Assembly (NCBI GenBank): GCA_026419785.1 | Contig: JAODTK010005409.1 | Span: 62,001-126,000, forward strand | Length of the DNA: 64,000 nucleotides | Source of the DNA: Sclerodactyla briareus | Taxonomy: Eukaryota; Echinodermata; Holothuroidea; Dendrochirotida; Sclerodactylidae | Direction of reading: 5' to 3' | In this document: positions 23,701 through 35,634 of the stretch, piece after piece | Layout of the letters: every line of letters starts with the position of its first letter | Position numbering within the stretch: position 1 is the stretch's first letter | Made by a program: the position numbers and the translations under genes | The notes under the pieces: generated by a model | Databases searched by the model: none | Told to the model about the DNA's origin: nothing | The model's input: the letters and a program-made list of their open reading frames with translations, nothing else

Positions 23701-24924
23701 TCCCCTAGGACCCCAACTTAAGGGTGGTACCATGGAAGGTAGGATTCAGCCCAATAACCAAAAGAAGAGAACTTACTGCCCTTGGTGGACCGCACATTTT
23801 CGCACAAAAAAATCACATTTGGGAGCATGAATTTGAACCTAAAGCCAAAAAAATGTTCAAGGGGACGGGTAAACCTGACTGACTGAGACCTCTCTCACAG
23901 GGCCCTAATAAATGTTAGCCCCTCGCCTAGTCAGAAATTCGTACGTCACGGCTGCGACAGGAAGTGAAACATAAATCTAGACCTCAGTGACGAAGTTTTC
24001 CTTCCTTTCTGCTGCAACAAGAAATGCACATGGCACTTACTAATTTCTCAGGGCGAAAATATCTTCACCTAATAAATCAATTTGAGCTACGCCCCATTCT
24101 GGACAGAGTTAACTAGGATACATAGTTGTTCACAATTCAATTATCGGAATCCAAACTGATTTGACTTCTGGCTCAGACTACCCAAATTGCGTTAGCCATT
24201 CGAAAGAGCGCAAAGTTATTCTGAGATGACAATTCGGGCCAAAAATTCACCAATAATTCGGGGAAAAATATTGGACAGAAAAAGGCAAACGTGAAGGAAA
24301 TGCCCAAAATGTCTGCTGACTGGGCCTGAATTTTCAATCAGAACGCGTCGGAAAAAAAAAATGCAAAATGTTTCGCTCGCTTCGCGCGCGGGGCTGCCTG
24401 TTCTGTCGTTTAGGCCAAACCCGATTCTTTCTGCAAAAATCCGATGGGTTCCCTGTACGCCTAAGCCAGCTCATCAGCACTTTGTTCTCTTTCGAATTTA
24501 TATTCTGCAGTCGTCTACGGATGCTGAGGCCAAATTTTCCACTGATGTGCTCAAACAAGCTAGCACTGGCATCACATTGGCTTTGCGTAATAGTCAAGGG
24601 GCAATTCTCCTGGCTGAAAGTTGAGGGTCACAGCGTGGTCAAGAGTGAAAAAACATAGTTACGGAGGACTTCCAAAACTTTGGGGTGGTTACGATCCCCC
24701 ACAAAAAGGGGGGGGGGGGGGGGCGGGGGGGGGGGGGGGGGGGACTGCGCCCTGGATTGGAAATGTACTAGCAAGCACCGTATCTTGCTAAGGTGGCAAA
24801 CCATTGTTTTCATTTATTTTTTCAACCCCCCCCGTTAGGTGATGATTGTAAATCTATGCCCAATATAGTAAGGTGGTAAAGTATATCACGCGGGCGTACA
24901 GAACCAACTTAGGGCAACTCAGTA
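20731..24924. other. Presumed intron; G/C inverted-repeat pieces
   Basis: At 20778-20845 and 22344-22436, runs of G and C face each other (GGGGACAGG..CCCC..AAGTGGGGGG), able to form strong hairpins. A CGCGC palindrome recurs at 22590-22608 and 24375-24392. The minus-strand open frame 22728-23021 (extending to ~23090) reads PIFAQSSGFRQAESASADNC and then GLYARIVPIFARAVVPHDLQ; no domain recognised. The 24361-24658 frames lie in an R1-related stretch. No supported exon. Confidence 0.35.
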
Positions 24925-25370
24925 ACCCAGCAACACAAAAGTTTGTTAAAACGTTTTTCATAAACAGTTACTAAATATGTTTACCGCCAATGTTTCTAAA
25001 AAACGTTTCTTGTTGAGTTACATGAATGTTGCAAAATCGTTTATGAAACGTTTTACAAAACGTTTTGAGCCAAAATGTTTAGTACATTTTTGTTTTATTT
25101 GATATTTATGAGTAGTAACAGCGGACCAAGGAAGCCGAGCGATAATCTAACAAACTTCCGACATCACTAGTCAACTAAACCTGTTGTGGGAGTACTGTTT
25201 GTCGTAAAGTTATGGATCAATTAAAAAAATTAAAAAAGTCCAAAAACGTTTTATTAAAACGTTTTGTAAAAACGTTTCCAAAAAAATTTTCTAACTCTAT
25301 GTTAATCAACAAAAAAAACATTTCGACCATGTGAAAATGTTTTTGAAACGTTGCGTGTGTTTTGGGATAA
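24925..25370. mobile_element. MITE-like element rich in AAACGTTT, second copy
   Basis: Starts CCAGCAACACAAAAGTTTGT and ends GAAACGTTGCGTGTGTTTTG, giving approximate inverted ends like those of 8380-8825. The interior has ten or more AACGTTT motifs. Similar length (~445 bp) to the first copy supports one non-autonomous family. Confidence 0.5.
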
Positions 25371-25689
25371 TATACGAGGACTGGGTCGAGTTAGGGTTGC
25401 AGGATAATTGGGAGTGAAAACAGAACGAAATACCAAATTCGGAGAATAATGAAAGAAGAAGTTGGGAAAAGTAAAAAATGAAAGTTTTTTGAATTATGGA
25501 TTTGGTGCCCGAATTTTCGCGCGCATAAATACTGATATAAGTTGTGCGTATGAACTGAAATGAAATCCACTAACCTTTTTTAGTATGGGTAATTTATTCT
25601 GCCCCAATTTTACCGAATCTGTGAACGTGTACAGTGCACTTGGTCATTTTATTTTGGGTGTGCGGTGGCACAGAGATAATTAATTTGAT

Positions 25690-26110
25690 GATCGTCTAAA
25701 CTGATTCAATTATTGTTAACCGAACAAAGTCGCGTTGGAAATGTCTTACGTCCACTAATTCCAGGAGCGGACCCACCTGAAGATCTGGACCCACTAGGGC
25801 GAAGTCGGAGGATTACCCATGTTCATACCGGGGCTCGAATCCTAAATGGAATGGCCAAAAGTGCAATAAATGTTCAATGGTGTTTTTCTACCCGGCGTTG
25901 TGAAGATGGATGTAGGCTTCGAATCATTTTGTTCACTCGAATTAATTTCAAGGAGAAAGGCAACGTGAAAAAAAGGCCGGAATTGTCTGCTGACTTTTTC
26001 GATAAAATTGCCCGGAAACCATGCCAAAAAAAATCGCGCAAAAAATGCGGAAACCAATGGTGGCGCTCGCTTAGATGGTCATTGCATTCGCATGTGACCC
26101 CACTTTTCAA
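25690..26110 (+). repeat. Dispersed repeat R1, copy c (rearranged)
   Basis: Shares TTAACCGAACAAAGTCGCGT, TAATTCCAGGAGCGG, AATGGCCAAAAGTGCA and TTCACTCGAATTAATTTCA with copies a and b. It then runs into TGGTGGCGCTCGCTTAGATG near 26059. The 170-codon open frame 25713-26225 spans this repeat and is not convincing as a gene. Confidence 0.65.
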
Positions 26111-27185
26111 AACGGATCGACTGGCCAGCCTTGGACCAGATGGTATTTTGATCTTGAATTGGTTTCAATTGTACTGGGAACATATTTTTGAAGTGAACTC
26201 GAAACCGCTGACGGTGGGTGGCTAATAACTGACAAAAAAGAATGTCCCGAGGAAATAGAATGGGATAGATATATTTTTTCGAAAATTTCCCCAGAAAACG
26301 TAAAATACGAGCTCGGCCGAAAACTAGAATATTCCAACGATCGTACTCACTCCCAGCTTTTCAAACTTCGAAGGGCCGGATTTCATATAAAATTTGAGTC
26401 TGTCGTTTTCTATCGTAATTGAACGGCATTTTGATATTGAAACGTCTATTTGAGTCTACTAATTGCCAGTGATCCGAATTCGACAATGAGAATGAGAGAA
26501 TGCGAATGAGTTCAATAATTCACATCTGATAAAATAACTTCTCATCCGCCGGTTAGAAAACCACAGAATGTGGCACCGGTCATTCCAAGGAGGGTCATTC
26601 GCTTGGCACCCCCGGTTCACGGGGCTAGTTCGTAATGTACTCAGTATGAGCTCCATCCATTGAGTTTGGGATCGAGTTCATTGTGTTTACAAGCTACATT
26701 TGGCCCAAAATATCAATTCTACCCCAGAGAAAACCAAAACCCAAAAAAAACCGACTACAACCAAAGCGGTAGGTTACGGTACTTCCATTATGAGAAAGCT
26801 GCATGTCAAACCTAAACTTATTGAAACAAACATTGACCCCATGGAATTGGGCCAATCTTTTTGGTACTAATCGTGGAGCTCCCAGGACCTCCTAATTGTT
26901 CGATCTGTCTTTTGTTCTTCCGCGAGGTATTCATCTGTTTGTATATCACTTCTATTTTGGACTTACAGGCACGAATACACATGTGATCACGCACTCCCAC
27001 GGGGAAACCCTATCCGAGTGTGAGCTTTGGTCCATCCAGGTGGGTCGAGTTAACGGAGCTTTCGGTCCGCACACGCACACGCTCGCGCGCGCGCGCACTA
27101 CACCGTCATGATCTGCCATAAGCGCTCACGTCCAGACTACCTTTCTAAACTATTTTCTTACCTTTTTCATTTTTTTTTTTTACAG
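26111..27185. other. Presumed intron, nothing firm
   Basis: A (CA/CG) run at 27070-27098 and a poly(T) tract at 27170-27181 that serves as the polypyrimidine tract of the TM3 exon. A splice-bounded stretch at 26969-27036 (frame TNTHVITHSHGETLSECELW) is not in phase with the TM3 exon and I do not call it. Confidence 0.35.
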
Positions 27186-27409
27186 GAGTATACTTCGTAG
27201 CAGCAGTAATTCCTGGTGTCTGCGCGGTAGTGTGTGCTGTTTTCATCTTGATGCCTACACCAGAAGGATTCGGGGAAGCCCGTTCCACGGCTGATTCTAT
27301 TTATGTGTTCACCTTGATGGGGACTCGTCTTTCCAGTTTCGGCTGCCTCAGGCCGCGTCATGTAACGGCGAACGTAAAGCATAGGCGAAACCGACCACTA
27401 AAGAAACCG
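27186..27409 (+). CDS. Nicotinic receptor-like subunit, TM3 and start of cytoplasmic loop
   Basis: A poly(T) acceptor ending TTTACAG precedes GA|GTA TAC, so with a G from the previous exon the protein reads G-VYFVAAVIPGVCAVVCAVFI-L-M-P. Nicotinic receptors have PLIG-x-Y-F just before TM3, and phase 1 splitting the Gly codon fits. The 20-odd hydrophobic residues are TM3; STADSIYVFTLMGTRLSSFG-CLRPRH that follows resembles the R-x-(V)F-L....L-L-C-(M/L)-R-R-P start of the intracellular loop. The frame runs to a TAG at 27410, which is either past the true exon end or another indel. The exon encoding loop C, TM1 and TM2 was not found upstream. Confidence 0.55.
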
Positions 27410-27530
27410 TAGCCGGACCAGGCTCAACGAAATGCACTAAACGCAGAAAACAGGATTGGCAGTATGCCTTGCCGCCTCTAAAAATTCCGACTAGGCTGCT
27501 TAAGACCCCCTCACTCATATCTTCAATAAG

Positions 27531-27781
27531 ATGATGTGTCTAACAGTGAAATCTCTTGCTCCAATTCGCGCGGCATCCGGTGAACGCATCTCTCTGCACG
27601 CAACCACTGGGTCTGAGATTTCGCTGAACGGAATGGAAGAGATGCCGAGAACGACCACCACACGAGATGAAGACTCGCTGGCGATGGGCGTGAGCCAGGA
27701 TGTCCTTGTACAAGAGTGGGTGGAGGTCTCCAGGATATGGACCGATTCTTTCTGATCGTCTTCATTGTCTTGTTCTTCTGA
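27531..27781 (+). CDS. Nicotinic receptor-like subunit, MA helix and TM4 (C-terminus)
   Basis: The frame from 27531 reads a polar loop (GSEISLNGMEEMPRTTTTRD) and then SQDVLVQEWVEVSRI. A one-base shift at 27737 continues as MDRFFLIVFIVLFF and stops at 27779-27781. E-W-x-x-V-(A/S)-x-(V/I)-(M/I)-D-R-(L/F)-F-L is the conserved MA/TM4 junction of nicotinic subunits. A single missing A in ATAATGG would join the two parts. TM4 is short (14 residues before the stop, against about 20), so the last part is either frameshifted again or truncated. Together with the exons at 3.3-6.5 kb and 27.2 kb this makes one gene of about 24 kb on the plus strand. Confidence 0.58.
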
Positions 27782-27969
27782 TGCCGTGATGGGTTCTATA
27801 CAGGGTCTCGAAATTCATCTAGAGACCGCGGAGAAAGGAATTCAAGTATCGGAAGCATGTCTCCCACCACACGGGTGTTATTCACTGTCCGCTGCAAGGA
27901 GCCACTGGAGTAGATGACGTCAGTGTACACAGCACGAGAGCGATATCACTGAATGTGTCATCACAGTTT

Positions 27970-28445
27970 TTCTCGTCGAACGTCTGGGTAGCGGACGGCA
28001 CAAATCCTCGGCGAATACACTGCATTGTTTGTCACTTTTCCGCTTATTGTATGTTCACATTTAGCGAACTTCACTGACGCCTTCATCATTGGAATGGCTT
28101 CGATCATGTCTACCACATTGGCGCAATATTTGCTGATGTGCCCAGCACAACTTATTATATGACCCAGCACAACTCAGTTCTAGGCCTGACATTTGCGTGG
28201 GTAGCTGCGGACGGCAAATTCTCCTCTGGAGAATGTACTGCATGTGACCACCATCCCATTTACTGTATTGTTCACATAGAAGGACCTTCGGACACACCTT
28301 GGAGTGACTTTGAACATGTCTAACACATTCGCCTAAATTTTCTATATGTGCCCAGCACAACTCTATATGTACCCAGCGCAACTCATTCCTATGCCTGTAT
28401 ATTTGCTATAGGTACTCAGCACAACTTATGTGTACCCAGCACACT
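27970..28445. repeat. ~200-bp tandem duplication with CCCAGCACAACT motifs
   Basis: On the minus strand, GCCAATGTGGTAGACATGAT (~28115) and GCGAATGTGTTAGACATGTT (~28328) begin two related ~150-200-bp units, each ending near GCCGTCCGC. The motif CCCAGCACAACT (or one-base variants) recurs about six times between 28140 and 28445. Both units have open minus-strand frames of modest similarity; coding status unclear. Confidence 0.6.
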
Positions 28446-29667
28446 CATTCCTAAGCCTGTAGCAGTGAATAGCGGAACACACTTGGAAATGCCTGTACGT
28501 CCATATGGGTATGGTCCCCTTCCTCCCTTCCTCCTCTCCCTCTTCCTTCTCCCTCTCTCACACACTCCTCTCCGTTCACACCAGACCCGTCTCCAGTTTT
28601 TTTCTTCGGAATCGTGCCGTTATTCTCCCAAAGTTGGAAGTCATTATGTGCGCTTGCCTACACCACCTTATAGGGATCAGCCACTGAGTCATTTGGGGTT
28701 GTTTTCGATGACGTGATTCGGATCACCGTTATGTCCAAAAACTTAATAAGAACAACTGTTACACTCAACATGCATGGTTTGTTACCAAGTAACCGAGAAC
28801 CAGGAACCCGCACGCCCTCTGAAACCATTCCATTCATCAATTACACATTCCAATGTGGAATGCTGCGTGGTTTAGTGTGGACGAGGAAATTAACAGCCTG
28901 CGACCATCAAAAACAAGAACGCAAAATCTTGCGTAGTGATTCCTTGCCGTATTTTTATGCACGGCATTGTTAGCAACTGATCAGTGGGCAGGGATTCTGC
29001 AGGTTCGGGCTGCCTTTGGAAAAGCAGAATATGTCCATCTTTGGACAAAGGATGTCAACATATTTGTCAAAATTGAATCAACCCATGTCTCATAAGGTAT
29101 GTGGCGGATCCACATGAATCATCATGTGATCCGGGCCCCAATAGACTTTTCTCCACAGATATGCTGTAAGTGGGGGGGGGGGGGGGGGTGCTGCTGGGGG
29201 GGGGGGCGCTGCTCGGCCCTCGATCCAAATGTTCTCATCCGAGCTGGCGGAAGTGATGATGTAACAACAATGACTGGCCCAGAAGTGGGGGGGGGGGATT
29301 TGTATTAGAGTAGTGATTGCGCGGACATGTTTGAGCAGGCCATTTTAGGCAGGAGTATATATAGGGGTTGATATATAGGTTGAATAGATGTGGGCAGAGT
29401 GAAGGGGGCGGGGATGTGCTAAATCGTGGGAACTATTTTTCGACAGGTTTTAGTTGCGTATATGATTCACCATAGCCCACGTTTCTTTTCGCCACTATTC
29501 CCCTCTCTCACTTCCCTCTTTCCTCTCCCTTCTTGCTACTCTTCCTTCCTCTCCTTTTTTTCTCTCTCTTTTTCCCTCCTCCTTTTTTTTCTTTTCCCCC
29601 ATTTCCTTCTTCTCCTTCCCTTACCCGGAGGCGCGTGTGACAGTGTGACAACACAACAGCACACACA

Positions 29668-29698
<31 letters not shown>

Positions 29699-30710
29699 CC
29701 ACACACACGTACACACCATCCACGCCTAGTGACCAACTAAGTCTTCGCCTGAAGTCATTCAGACGAAGACAAAACCAATGTTCATTGACAGACCGATAAT
29801 CCAGCCAGGTTTACATGACTGTCTTTGTCCAGTTCCTCCCAGGACTAACTTCCTATGGTGATAAAACTGTAAATTTGTTGATCTATCCCCTTAGGAAGGA
29901 GGCTAAGGTTCATAGATGTGGATCCAACAAGGGTAGCTCTCCTAGTGGATTTTGAGAGAGTTGGGCCCCTGCACAGGAGGCAACAGAAAAATACCACCTT
30001 AACCTATCAAGCGGGAAAAGTGGGAAAGGGGTGGGGGAGGGGGGGGGGGGGGATTGGGGATATTTGGTGAGTGGCACTGTGCGGTCATTTTTTTTCATGA
30101 CTGGTTGAGGGGTGGGGTGGTACATGTACATCTGGATCTCATATAACATTTTCCTATGGTGTGTAAATTTTGAAGCTCAAGAGACATGGATTACAAGCAA
30201 TCAATGTTTTTAAAAATTGAGAATTTAACATCTTAGCAGTCAAATCAAAATAATTGTACTATTTCGCGTGTTTTTTTTATCTTCATTCGTCAAACATCAT
30301 GGCATGTCTGGAGCCATCTATTTATAATCATGCAATCCGATTAATAACCACTAACACCCACATTAGCCCGGCACTAAAACACTCTCGGCAAGCTGTTTCA
30401 TCACACCTTCACCAGGGACATAACTGGAGCCTATGATAAGAAGTGGCTCTACACCACTACTGATCAGGAGGTACATAAGGCTGATCACTGTCTAGTCCAA
30501 TACTCAGAAACATATCAGGATAATCCTGAAATGACAATTCACAAGAATTTGTCTGTCCTTCACACTGGGGTAAATATTGGGTGCTAGTCCGATACTCTAA
30601 CATATAAGGAATACTAAAAATGACAAGTCAAGAATGTGTACTGTCTTCACTGGGAAAATTTGTTTGTTTGGCTATATGCTTGTTCTCACTCTGTACACTG
30701 AATCGTTGGC
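28446..30710. other. Intergenic; simple repeats, no gene supported
   Basis: Includes a pyrimidine-rich stretch at 29463-29620 running into (CA)n at 29655-29710, poly(G) runs at 29171-29188, 29197-29206, 29286-29296 and 30040-30052. The plus frame 28713-28973 has no domain I recognise. Confidence 0.4.
29463..29715 (+). repeat. Polypyrimidine tract and (CA)n microsatellite
   Basis: CT/TTC-rich stretch followed by CACACA repeats with CACCAC interruptions. ORFs over it are low-complexity artefacts. Confidence 0.85.
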
Positions 30711-30719
30711 AGAGATATG

Positions 30720-30900
30720 ATGATTGTTCCTATGGTGATGCCTGGACATGACTTTTGACCTGATACAAACCATAGGGTTAATCTTTATCATGTTTACAAT
30801 CCCCACACTTAATTTTTGAACTTAATAGATACTTGCATCTTTAGAAGATATCATGCTGACGTAGCAGATGTCAAATGCCAAATTTATCCACAGTGGTTCT
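30720..30900 (-). repeat. Dispersed repeat with TCAGCACGATATC core, copy 1
   Basis: Plus strand shows TTCCTATGGTGA...TTTTGACCT...GATACTTGCATCT...AGATATCATGCTGACG. The same ordered blocks recur at 35635-36020 (same orientation) and 52575-52985 (opposite orientation). Confidence 0.6.
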
Positions 30901-31249
30901 AGCTGGCTTGACCTTCCACATTCTTGGAGATAGCTTGTGATAAGAGGAATGGTATGTCATTGATTTTCGTTTGTCTAACAAACGCACCTGGTCATCACAA
31001 AATAAGCATGCAAAATCACCAGGTCAAAGTCAAATAGAGGTCCCAAAGGTCAAATGAGTTCAAGTCGGTCAGCCATATGTTTTCACACCCAGACAACGGA
31101 CTTTCCTACGACCGGTCAGGTCGTCAGTCCTTCCTCCAAAATGTTTCTTTGCCCGAGATTTCGTGATTTACCTGGAGGGCCACCCTCTCATATGGTGTTG
31201 GTTGAATCTTCTCTTCTTCCAATCGTTTGAGAGATGTGCATCATGGGAT

Positions 31250-34200
31250 AGCAGGCTAAAAAGACCCTTTGATGATCCCGCACTTTTCTAGAATGGTCTT
31301 GAAATCATTGAGGTGTTTGGGCTACACACAGCACTCTCTGTGGTCTATCCACTTTTTCCATATTTTCTATTGAAGAAGGAGTTCCGTCCAGTTCCAGTCG
31401 TACAATTGCTGGTCTATTCCTCCTTGAATTTCCCATAGTTCTAGTGTCCTGTATGATCTCTACACACTCTCATGTCCAATTTTGGCTTTCCCTGCCCAAT
31501 GTTTGAAACATGTATAAGAATCCTGTCGTGCATACGTTGTTGAATGGTCATCACAATCTTAGTTCTGGAGTCGTATCCTCATACGTTTCTTTCCAGTCAT
31601 TCCTGTATCATTTTTGGTTCCTCCGCTGTACCCCCTTCTAACAAGGTAATGACTTTCTTCAGGTATGGTTTCCAGACATGAATGCAGTAACTAAGTGTGT
31701 GCCTCCCTATGCATGTCCAATTCAATATGACTCTGCTGTTGAAGTTAGAAAAGTTCCTCTTTATAATTCCCATGACCTTATTTACTTTCTTCACAGATTC
31801 TGCCACACTGTCTAACTGACTTCATTGTTGGTCTCTGACAAACCCCCCCAAGGCTTTTTCCCTTCTGATTCTTTTTCAACGCTTTTCCCCTCATTTCATA
31901 CTTGTAGTTTGAGTTTCCATGCCCAAAATGCATCACTGCATCAACCCTTTTTCCTATGTTGAATTTCATTTGCCACTTTTCTGTCCATACGCAAACTGGT
32001 TCAAATCTTGCTGTAACTTCTGATGACTCTCTCGTTCCTGCTTGTACCGATCACTTTTGTATCGTCGGCATTTGCTGACTTCAGACGTAATGCCAACATC
32101 CAAATCATTCATGTACTTAGTAAAACACACCGTTCCAAGCACGAATCTTCCCCCCCCCCCCCTTCCCCCCCAAACCCCTTACCGAACCTGTTACTTTCCT
32201 CCATCTGGATTCACTGCCGTTCAATACCACTCGTTGCTCCCGTTCACTTAGCCACGTTCTTTAATCCACTCTGCATGAGTCCATCTATCCATCTTACCAT
32301 TACCATGTCCCTTAATTTTGTCCCCCCCAAAAAAAATTAATGTCCCCCCCCTTTGGTGTGGTACTGTGTCAAATGCTTTCTGAAGATCTAAATATATCAC
32401 ATCACTGGGATTCCATCATCAATAATACTGTGTTAGTGGTATTCCAGTACAGGAACATATTAGTCTAACATGAACGTCCAGATCGAAAGCCATGCTGGAT
32501 GTCTATAATAGGTCGTTTTTCCTAGAAATGTGTACAACTTGCAATCTCTTAATATCATTTCCATAACCCCCTGAACAGATTCAATTCACTGCCTGTAGTT
32601 AGATCCATTTTGGATCGTTCGCCTTTTTTATAACAGTGGCGTGGATATTTTTGCTCTCTTCCAGTCCTTCGGTAATTTCTGTGGTCCTCCAATGACTTCG
32701 GGAATATCATTTGCATGGCTTTGCTATTTCATGTGGGCAAGCTCCTTTAGGTACTCTGATTTATACCATCTGTCCTGTTGCTTTTTCCTTTCTCCATTAG
32801 TCTGTAACTTCTACTTCCTTCAACAGCCATTTCTTCTGTTATCTCCACATTCTGTAGTCGTTGATTTTATTCCTTGTCGAAGAACACTTGCTCCATTGGC
32901 ACATTGTCAACCATCCTCCTTGGTGAAAACTTTACAGAAAAAACCTGTTCAGGCCTCCGCAGTTTCTCCATTAGAAGTGTTCAATTCTCCACTCTCATTT
33001 TTTGATAGGTCCTACTTTGTCTCTGACTTTTTGTTTTGACCTTATATAGGCATAGAAGGATTTCGGATCTCCCTTATTTTTCCGATATTGGCACTCAAAG
33101 TTTTTCTTCCTTCCTTCCTTGGCTTTTCACTTGTGACTGCAAGCATCTGATAGTAATTCCAGTTCCCGATACTCCTTCCCAGTTGGTACTTTTTCCATGC
33201 CTTCCGCTTCTCTAGATCAAGCTTTTCATCTTCATCTCCTTAGTCCATCCATTTTGGTCTGCATGTACCTTTAAATACTTTCGTCTGGCACATAATGGCA
33301 ACATGCTCTTTGTACATAGACCACAATCGTTCCTCACATATCTGAACCCTTTGTTACTAAATTCTCCTTTCCAGTCAATCACCGAACAGTCCGTCTCATT
33401 TTCCTCCCCTTCGTCGTTTTCCAGTCTTTTATTTCTGGACTACCTTCTTCTTCTTCACACCCTCTAGTAACCACACGTTCCCAGCTGATAGCAATATGGT
33501 CTGCCGTTCCAAAAATGTTCCCCCCCATTTCTATCTGTTCAACCATTTCTTCTTCCTGATGTCAATAAGAAAATCTAAGTTATTTGTCCTCATTTTTGCG
33601 TTCCAATATATGCTGCTGCCAACAGTTATCCTGTATTGTCTGCACAAACATTCTTTCTGCCTCGCCATTTTGATGCCCTCCAAGTATTCCACTTCATATT
33701 TGGATATTGAAGTCTCCAACAAGCATCACTCGTCTTTCCTCTCCTAAAAACCCTCGTAAAGTGTCCAATAAGTGCTCCTCCCCCTCGTGATTTGTGTTTG
33801 GTGCTCTGTTTACCCTCCTACTAATAGGTCCTCCATCATCTTTCAATTTTCGTACCATAGTGGCTTCCTCAAGTGTCCAATCGTTTCTACCTGTCTACCC
33901 TTAATACCTTTCCTGATATAAATTCGCAACCCCTCCACACTTCTCTCCCTCGTTCGATCCTTCCTAAACAAATTAAATTGGGTAACTGAATTTCTGCATT
34001 ACTACTGTTCACAATAACAATCTCTGTGATAGAGCAATGGTCTAATTATATCTCCACATGAATGTAATAAGTCCAAGTTTGTTCTTATACTCCTGGCATT
34101 AAATAAACACAATAACCTTCTTTCATTCACAGTTTCTCCTTTTCTGTACAATGTTCTTCTTGTCATTCTTTTTTCCACTGTTCGCTGGTTACTGACATCT

Positions 34201-35300
34201 CGAAAGCGTCCCCCTCTTCTGATAGCTGCCATGGTCCTGCGTCTCCTGCAGTACATCAAATGTTGCACCAGCTGACCATTTCTTCTCCGCAGGATTTTTC
34301 TCCCCATTTTTCCCCCCTAACTCTTGTTTTTTTTTTTTTTCTCTCAGTTGCTGCTCCCCTTTCCTTCTGTCTGTTGGGTAGGGCCTGGTGCTGTTCTTCT
34401 CGTAAACTTTCAACCAGTTTTCCTCCAAAATCTTAAGGTTTGTCTCGCCTCCTCGCCGCTGTCCATCCTCATTTTCATGACTTCTCTGATTTGTTTACCC
34501 GCTGCCATTGCTATAAGTCAGATCGTGGTTAATGTATATATTCGAATACTGAACTGTGTCCCTCGTTTCTTTTGCCCGTTTCAACAGCTTTGGCTCTGCG
34601 CTCCGTCCTTTCATTCTACACTACACATATCTATAGCGTCTTCATTCCCTTTGACTTGCACAATCTCACCTGGGGGGACAGAAAATTCTGTAGTAATTTC
34701 ACCCTCCCTGTACTCCTCCTGTGAGTCACCTCCCTCTTGAGGTTTTTTATAACACTCTGTTTCTTCTCTTCTCCCTCTGTACTGCTTCAATAACTTGTGC
34801 CTGAATATCTTCCTTATTCATGTGCCCGTCGTTATTGCAGACAACTTCCTGATTTCTCCTATTTCTGTCTCATATCCCTCTTTGACTTCACATCGTACTA
34901 CCGTACTACCTCCTTTACATTCTCTCTGAATTCCGTGTCTTTCCATTGTGCTATTTCCTCCACTCTTTTGTCCAGTCTATTCAGCTTCTCCTTCAATAAG
35001 TCTTTGCTGCTCCGTCGATTACTGACAAGCTTCAGCACATCAACCGCCTTTCCCATACATCCCCGCAAACCATGGATCTGATCTCCACTTTCACATGAGT
35101 AACTCATACATTCTTTCTTTCAGACACTTCTGCACACCATGTGTGCATGCCAACATACTCACATTGCATGGCCATGTGGCCTATCTCCTAGATCCGGTTT
35201 ACCCTGACACATATTGTCCTTTCCTCTTCAGTGCATCTGGTTGGCTCAGTAACTCTTGCTCTTGGCATTGTTCAACATGAAATACAATCCTTAATACAAT
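31250..35300 (-). mobile_element. CR1-like LINE with ORF1, endonuclease and RT remnants
   Basis: Read from 35.3 kb leftwards on the minus strand. A coiled-coil-like ORF1 piece (RRSSKDLLKEKLNRLDKRVE, ~35015-34955) comes first. Next is the start of the endonuclease (RRLLCLFNARSIRTNLDLL, ~34120-34065) and FRKDRTRERS near 33965. RT pieces follow: a YKKGE-like segment near 32625, QHGFRSGRS near 32495 and FDTVP-like residues near 32375. The C-terminal block is KVNKVMGIIKRNFSNFNSRV (~31785-31726) followed by HTLSYCIHVWKPYLKKVITL (~31700). The order and motifs are those of CR1-group elements. Frames change many times, so no ORF is intact. The 3' limit near 31.2 kb and 5' limit near 35.3 kb are estimates. 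Confidence 0.78.
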
Positions 35301-35634
35301 GTAACTCACAAGAGGCCTAGTCTATGGTTCAGTATAGTTAGGATACAGTAGGACACTAGGCTGGACAGGTGTAGCACAACGGTACTAGTAGTGAACCTAT
35401 ACCCTGTGATAGGTAGCTCCCCAACCAGAAAATTTAGGACAAGTATACCTCAAGAAAACTCATGAAATAAATACTCCCTGCCAATCTTCACTGATATCAT
35501 AATATACTGAAACTTTCCACTGGAGAATATTTCAACAATCCAACCGAGTTAGAAGGAACTAACAGACTAAAAATTTACAAGCAATCCACAGAGATAATAC
35601 AGCACAACCCAAACACTCCAACTGTTTATGACGA

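Noticed and set aside
25713..26225. 170-codon plus-strand ORF
   Set aside because: Spans dispersed repeat R1 copy c and a G/C-run repeat; no domain, and other R1 copies are not open in this frame.
26969..27036. Splice-bounded plus-strand stretch THVITHSHGETLSECELW before the TM3 exon
   Set aside because: Ends in phase 0 while the TM3 exon needs phase 1, and it has none of the hydrophobic TM1/TM2 residues expected there.
29508..29740. ORFs over the CT-rich and (CA)n region
   Set aside because: Low-complexity translation.
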